Assembly: GCA_035295985.1 (NCBI GenBank)
Contig: DATHBT010000148.1
Location: 1 to 37,994 of the forward strand
Source: JAIVGV01 sp035295985
GTDB lineage: Bacteria; Acidobacteriota; Blastocatellia; Pyrinomonadales; Pyrinomonadaceae
Length of the DNA stretch: 37,994 nt
Reading direction: 5' to 3'
Shown here: piece by piece, positions 36,061 through 37,994 of the stretch
Layout of the letters: each line of letters begins with the position of its first letter
Position numbering within the stretch: position 1 is the first letter of the stretch
Notes under the pieces: generated by a model
The model's database searches: none
Told to the model about the DNA's origin: nothing
What the model saw: only the letters and a program-made list of their open reading frames with translations
Program-made: the position numbers and the translations under genes

Positions 36061-36873
36061 TCACAACGTCCCGCCGCGCCGCGCTAACGCGCGCAACTCT
36101 TCGCGCAGCGCCGCGACCTCTTCGCGCAGCCGCTCGACCTGCGCCGCGCCCGCCACCTCGGCGCGCTCGTCCCCGGCGTCGCGGCCGACGAAGAAGGTGG
36201 CGAGCGTGGCCGTCACGTAGCCGAAGACGGCGAAGCTGTAGAGCGCGAGCAGGAAGCAGAGGACGCGGCCTTCGGGCGTCTGCGGCCAGTAGGCCGAACC
36301 CATCGTCGTCATGATCATGGCCGTCCACCACAGCGCCTCGCCGTAGGTGGTCAAGCCCCCCTCCACGCCGTTCTCGAACGCGTACATCCCGGCCGCTCCC
36401 GCGAGCGTAACAATCGCGGTGAGCGCCGCGACGTAGCCGAAGCCGCGCCGGCCCATGCTCGCGCCCAGGGCGCGCATCCCGCGGTTGAGCGACGTGACGA
36501 CGCGCACGAGCCGCAGGCCCCGCGCCGCGCGGGCCGCGCGCAGCACGCGCACGACGCGGAAGATGCGGAAGACCCTGAGCGCCGGGACGGCGAGCGCGAC
36601 GAGGGTGAGCCAGTTGGCCTTGAGGTAGTCGGTCTTGTCGGGCGCGAGCGTGAATTTGACGACGAAGTCGAGGATGAAAATGATCCAGATGACGTTGACC
36701 GCGGTTTCGAGGAGCGGGCTGATGCCCCACACGTACTCCCACAGCATCAGCGCCAGCCAGACGAAGCCGAGCACGAGCATCGGCATCTCCATCCAGTCTT
36801 CGAGCTGTGAGAGCGCCTGGCGGCGCTCGTCCCTGATCGCCTGCTTCTCGTCCGTCGTCGGTTCCTTCGTCAT
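36061..36873 (-). CDS. Voltage-gated-type ion channel with non-canonical filter
   Basis: The protein has 270 residues in six-helix layout. S4 is clear (RVFRIFRVVRVLRAARAARGLRLVR, about 100-124) with Arg at every third position. The pore helix and filter run LWWTAMIMTTMGSAYWP (181-197); the filter is TTMGSAYWP instead of TVGYG. A C-terminal coiled coil (about 236-265, AQVERLREEVAALREELRAL) should hold a tetramer. It should conduct cations across the cytoplasmic membrane in response to voltage, but potassium selectivity cannot be assumed. It follows the DUF421 gene on the same strand with a 53-base gap. Confidence 0.9.
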   Translation of the reverse strand: MTKEPTTDEKQAIRDERRQALSQLEDWMEMPMLVLGFVWLALMLWEYVWGISPLLETAVNVIWIIFILDFVVKFTLAPDKTDYLKANWLTLVALAVPALRVFRIFRVVRVLRAARAARGLRLVRVVTSLNRGMRALGASMGRRGFGYVAALTAIVTLAGAAGMYAFENGVEGGLTTYGEALWWTAMIMTTMGSAYWPQTPEGRVLCFLLALYSFAVFGYVTATLATFFVGRDAGDERAEVAGAAQVERLREEVAALREELRALARRGGTL

Positions 36874-36926
36874 GGTTTGAAAAGCCGCGCGGGTTCGACC
36901 CCGCCGAGCCTGAGCCGGAGCGGGCG

Positions 36927-37448
36927 CTACGCTTCGGGCGAGCGTCCGCCCACGTCGGCGAGCGCGGACTCAGAGTCCCCGCCGGAGCGGCCGACGACGC
37001 TCAGGCTGCCGTCGGTTTCCAGCACGACGGCCTCGATCTCGGAGAGCGAGCCGCGGCCCGCGTTGCGCACGGCCGAGCGCACCTCCTCCTCGTTGACGCG
37101 CTCGCGCCGCATCGCGCCGTGCAGGAACTCTCCGCGGCGCAAGAGCAGCGCCGGCTCCGACTTCACCAGACGGCTCACGCGCGCAGAGCGCACGGAGAGC
37201 CACGTGATCGCGAACTGCAAAAAGATGAGCAGGGCGAAGGCAAGCACGCCCTCGGCGAGCGGCACGTCCTTCGAGAGCAGGACAGTCGCCAGCGTCGAGC
37301 CGAAGGCGACCGTGACGACGAAGTCGAAGGCGTTCATCTTCGAGAGCGTGCGCTTGCCCGACGTGCGCAGCAGGGCGATGAGCGCGGCGTAGGCCAGTGC
37401 GCCGACGACGATCACCCTGACCAGCCCCGCCCAACTCTCGAAGAACAT
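36927..37448 (-). CDS. DUF421 (YetF-like) membrane protein
   Basis: The protein has 173 residues. Three membrane helices open it (about 8-25, 40-60, 66-85), with the family segment SGKRTLSKMNAFDFVVTVAFGSTLATVLL. The soluble C-terminal part has REFLHGAMRRERVNEEEVRSAVRNAG, the pattern of YetF-type domains. Its function is unknown. GGAGGAGGGG lies 4 bases before the ATG. It begins 15 bases after the broken MgtC-family gene and precedes the ion channel, so the three probably form one transcript concerned with membrane transport. Confidence 0.9.
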   Translation of the reverse strand: MFFESWAGLVRVIVVGALAYAALIALLRTSGKRTLSKMNAFDFVVTVAFGSTLATVLLSKDVPLAEGVLAFALLIFLQFAITWLSVRSARVSRLVKSEPALLLRRGEFLHGAMRRERVNEEEVRSAVRNAGRGSLSEIEAVVLETDGSLSVVGRSGGDSESALADVGGRSPEA

Positions 37449-37463
37449 CGAACCCCTCCTCCG

Positions 37464-37919
37464 CTACGCGCCCTCGTCCTCGTCGTCTTTCAGATTCTCT
37501 TTGAGCGGCGTGAGGAAGCGCAACGTCAGGAAGTTGAGCAGGCTCAGGACGAGCGCGATCTCGTAGCGCGCGAAGGCGACGGCCGCGCCGACCGCGCCCG
37601 TGTTCCAGATGCTCGCGGCGGTCGCCAGCCCCCGCACGTCCGCGCCCTTCTTCAGGATCGCTCCGCCGCCGACGAAGCCGATGCCGGTCATCAGCCCTTG
37701 CAGGACGCGGGCCTGCGCGTCGGGGCTGTCGGCGAACAGTCGGTGCGTCATCATCACGTAGCCGCAGCTCGCGACGGCGACCAGCGGGAAGGTTCATAAG
37801 CCCGCGCCCCGCGCCTCGCGCTCCCTGTCCCACGCGACCGGCAGCGCCAGAATGTACGCCGCACCGACGTGCGCGAGGTTGCGCACGACCCACGCCCACT
37901 CTATCACCGGGAAGTCCAT
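37464..37919 (-). pseudogene. MgtC/SapB-family gene interrupted by in-frame TGA
   Basis: From ATG 37919 the minus-strand frame gives MDFPVIEWAWVVRNLAHVGA, then VAWDREREARGAGL, then a TGA (37794-37796), then TFPLVAVASCGYVMM and 97 further residues of MgtC homology (LMTGIGFVGGGAILKKG) in the same frame. The MgtC family consensus at this site is GLRT; a CGA-to-TGA change would restore Arg. No frame shift is needed. The fragment downstream could restart at a Met around 37757, but it would lack the first helices. A sequencing error, a recent inactivating mutation or stop-codon read-through all fit. MgtC-type proteins are membrane proteins linked to magnesium stress. Confidence 0.75.
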
Positions 37920-37922
37920 CGC

Positions 37923-37994
37923 TTAGCGTCCCGCTTCCGTCTGCCGCGGCGTCTCGTTTCGGCCGGCGCGACTGTCGCCCGCGCCGTTGCGACT
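37923..37994 (-). CDS. Possible C-terminal tail of the next minus-strand gene
   Basis: From the right edge an open frame reads SRNGAGDSRAGRNETPRQTE and three more residues to a TAA at 37923-37925. It ends 3 bases before the MgtC-family start codon, the spacing expected in an operon. The 23 residues show no recognisable domain, so this is only a possibility. Confidence 0.25.
   Translation of the reverse strand, partial: SRNGAGDSRAGRNETPRQTEAGR

Overview
This is a GC-rich bacterial chromosome segment with short intergenic gaps, no insertion sequence, no prophage and no CRISPR array. I infer an Acidobacteriota member of the Blastocatellia type. The reasons are the base composition, the mix of housekeeping and secreted proteins, and a large exported protein that ends in a PxKF-type domain after lamin-tail and cadherin-like repeats. 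No rRNA or other phylogenetic marker is present to prove it.

Layout. The left edge holds the 3' part of a membrane gene. Next, on the minus strand, come a DUF3616-type exported protein, a small exported protein and an OmpR-type two-component pair with the regulator upstream of the kinase. A 373-base gap precedes a secreted CX5R phosphatase, which is divergent from an aldo/keto reductase. A plus-strand cluster follows: erythromycin-esterase-like lipoprotein, HExxH protein, small membrane protein. A tRNA-Ala(GGC) sits directly upstream of a PD-(D/E)XK endonuclease gene. The minus-strand set 3-hydroxyacyl-CoA dehydrogenase, PilZ protein, enoyl-CoA hydratase is divergent from thioredoxin reductase. 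The middle holds two GT39-type membrane glycosyltransferases, a 1602-residue secreted nuclease, class II fumarase and small exported proteins. The right part holds a 5'-nucleotidase, a leucyl aminopeptidase overlapping an SDR gene, and then a peroxide-response block (PerR, peroxiredoxin, thioredoxin-like protein). After that come a DUF4112 protein, a Tat-exported serine hydrolase, polyphosphate glucokinase, an ion channel, a DUF421 protein, and an MgtC-family gene broken by an in-frame TGA at a normally Arg codon.

How genes work together. The clearest unit is perR, peroxiredoxin and the thioredoxin-like gene. PerR carries all five metal-site residues of Bacillus PerR at a constant offset, and a perfect 17-base PerR box overlaps the -10 element of its own promoter. 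The dehydrogenase and hydratase are consecutive fatty-acid beta-oxidation (or butanoyl-CoA) enzymes, with a c-di-GMP-binding PilZ protein between them.

The most unusual structural signal is a set of four intergenic hairpins built from 7-base tandem units of three sequence families (TTAGCTG twice, GTCCGTN, GAAGCCN). Each lies between two co-directional genes, and one arm starts within a few bases of, or includes, the upstream gene's stop codon. Such heptad-built, stop-anchored hairpins look like a dispersed RNA-level or mobile repeat system and are the main candidate for something undescribed.
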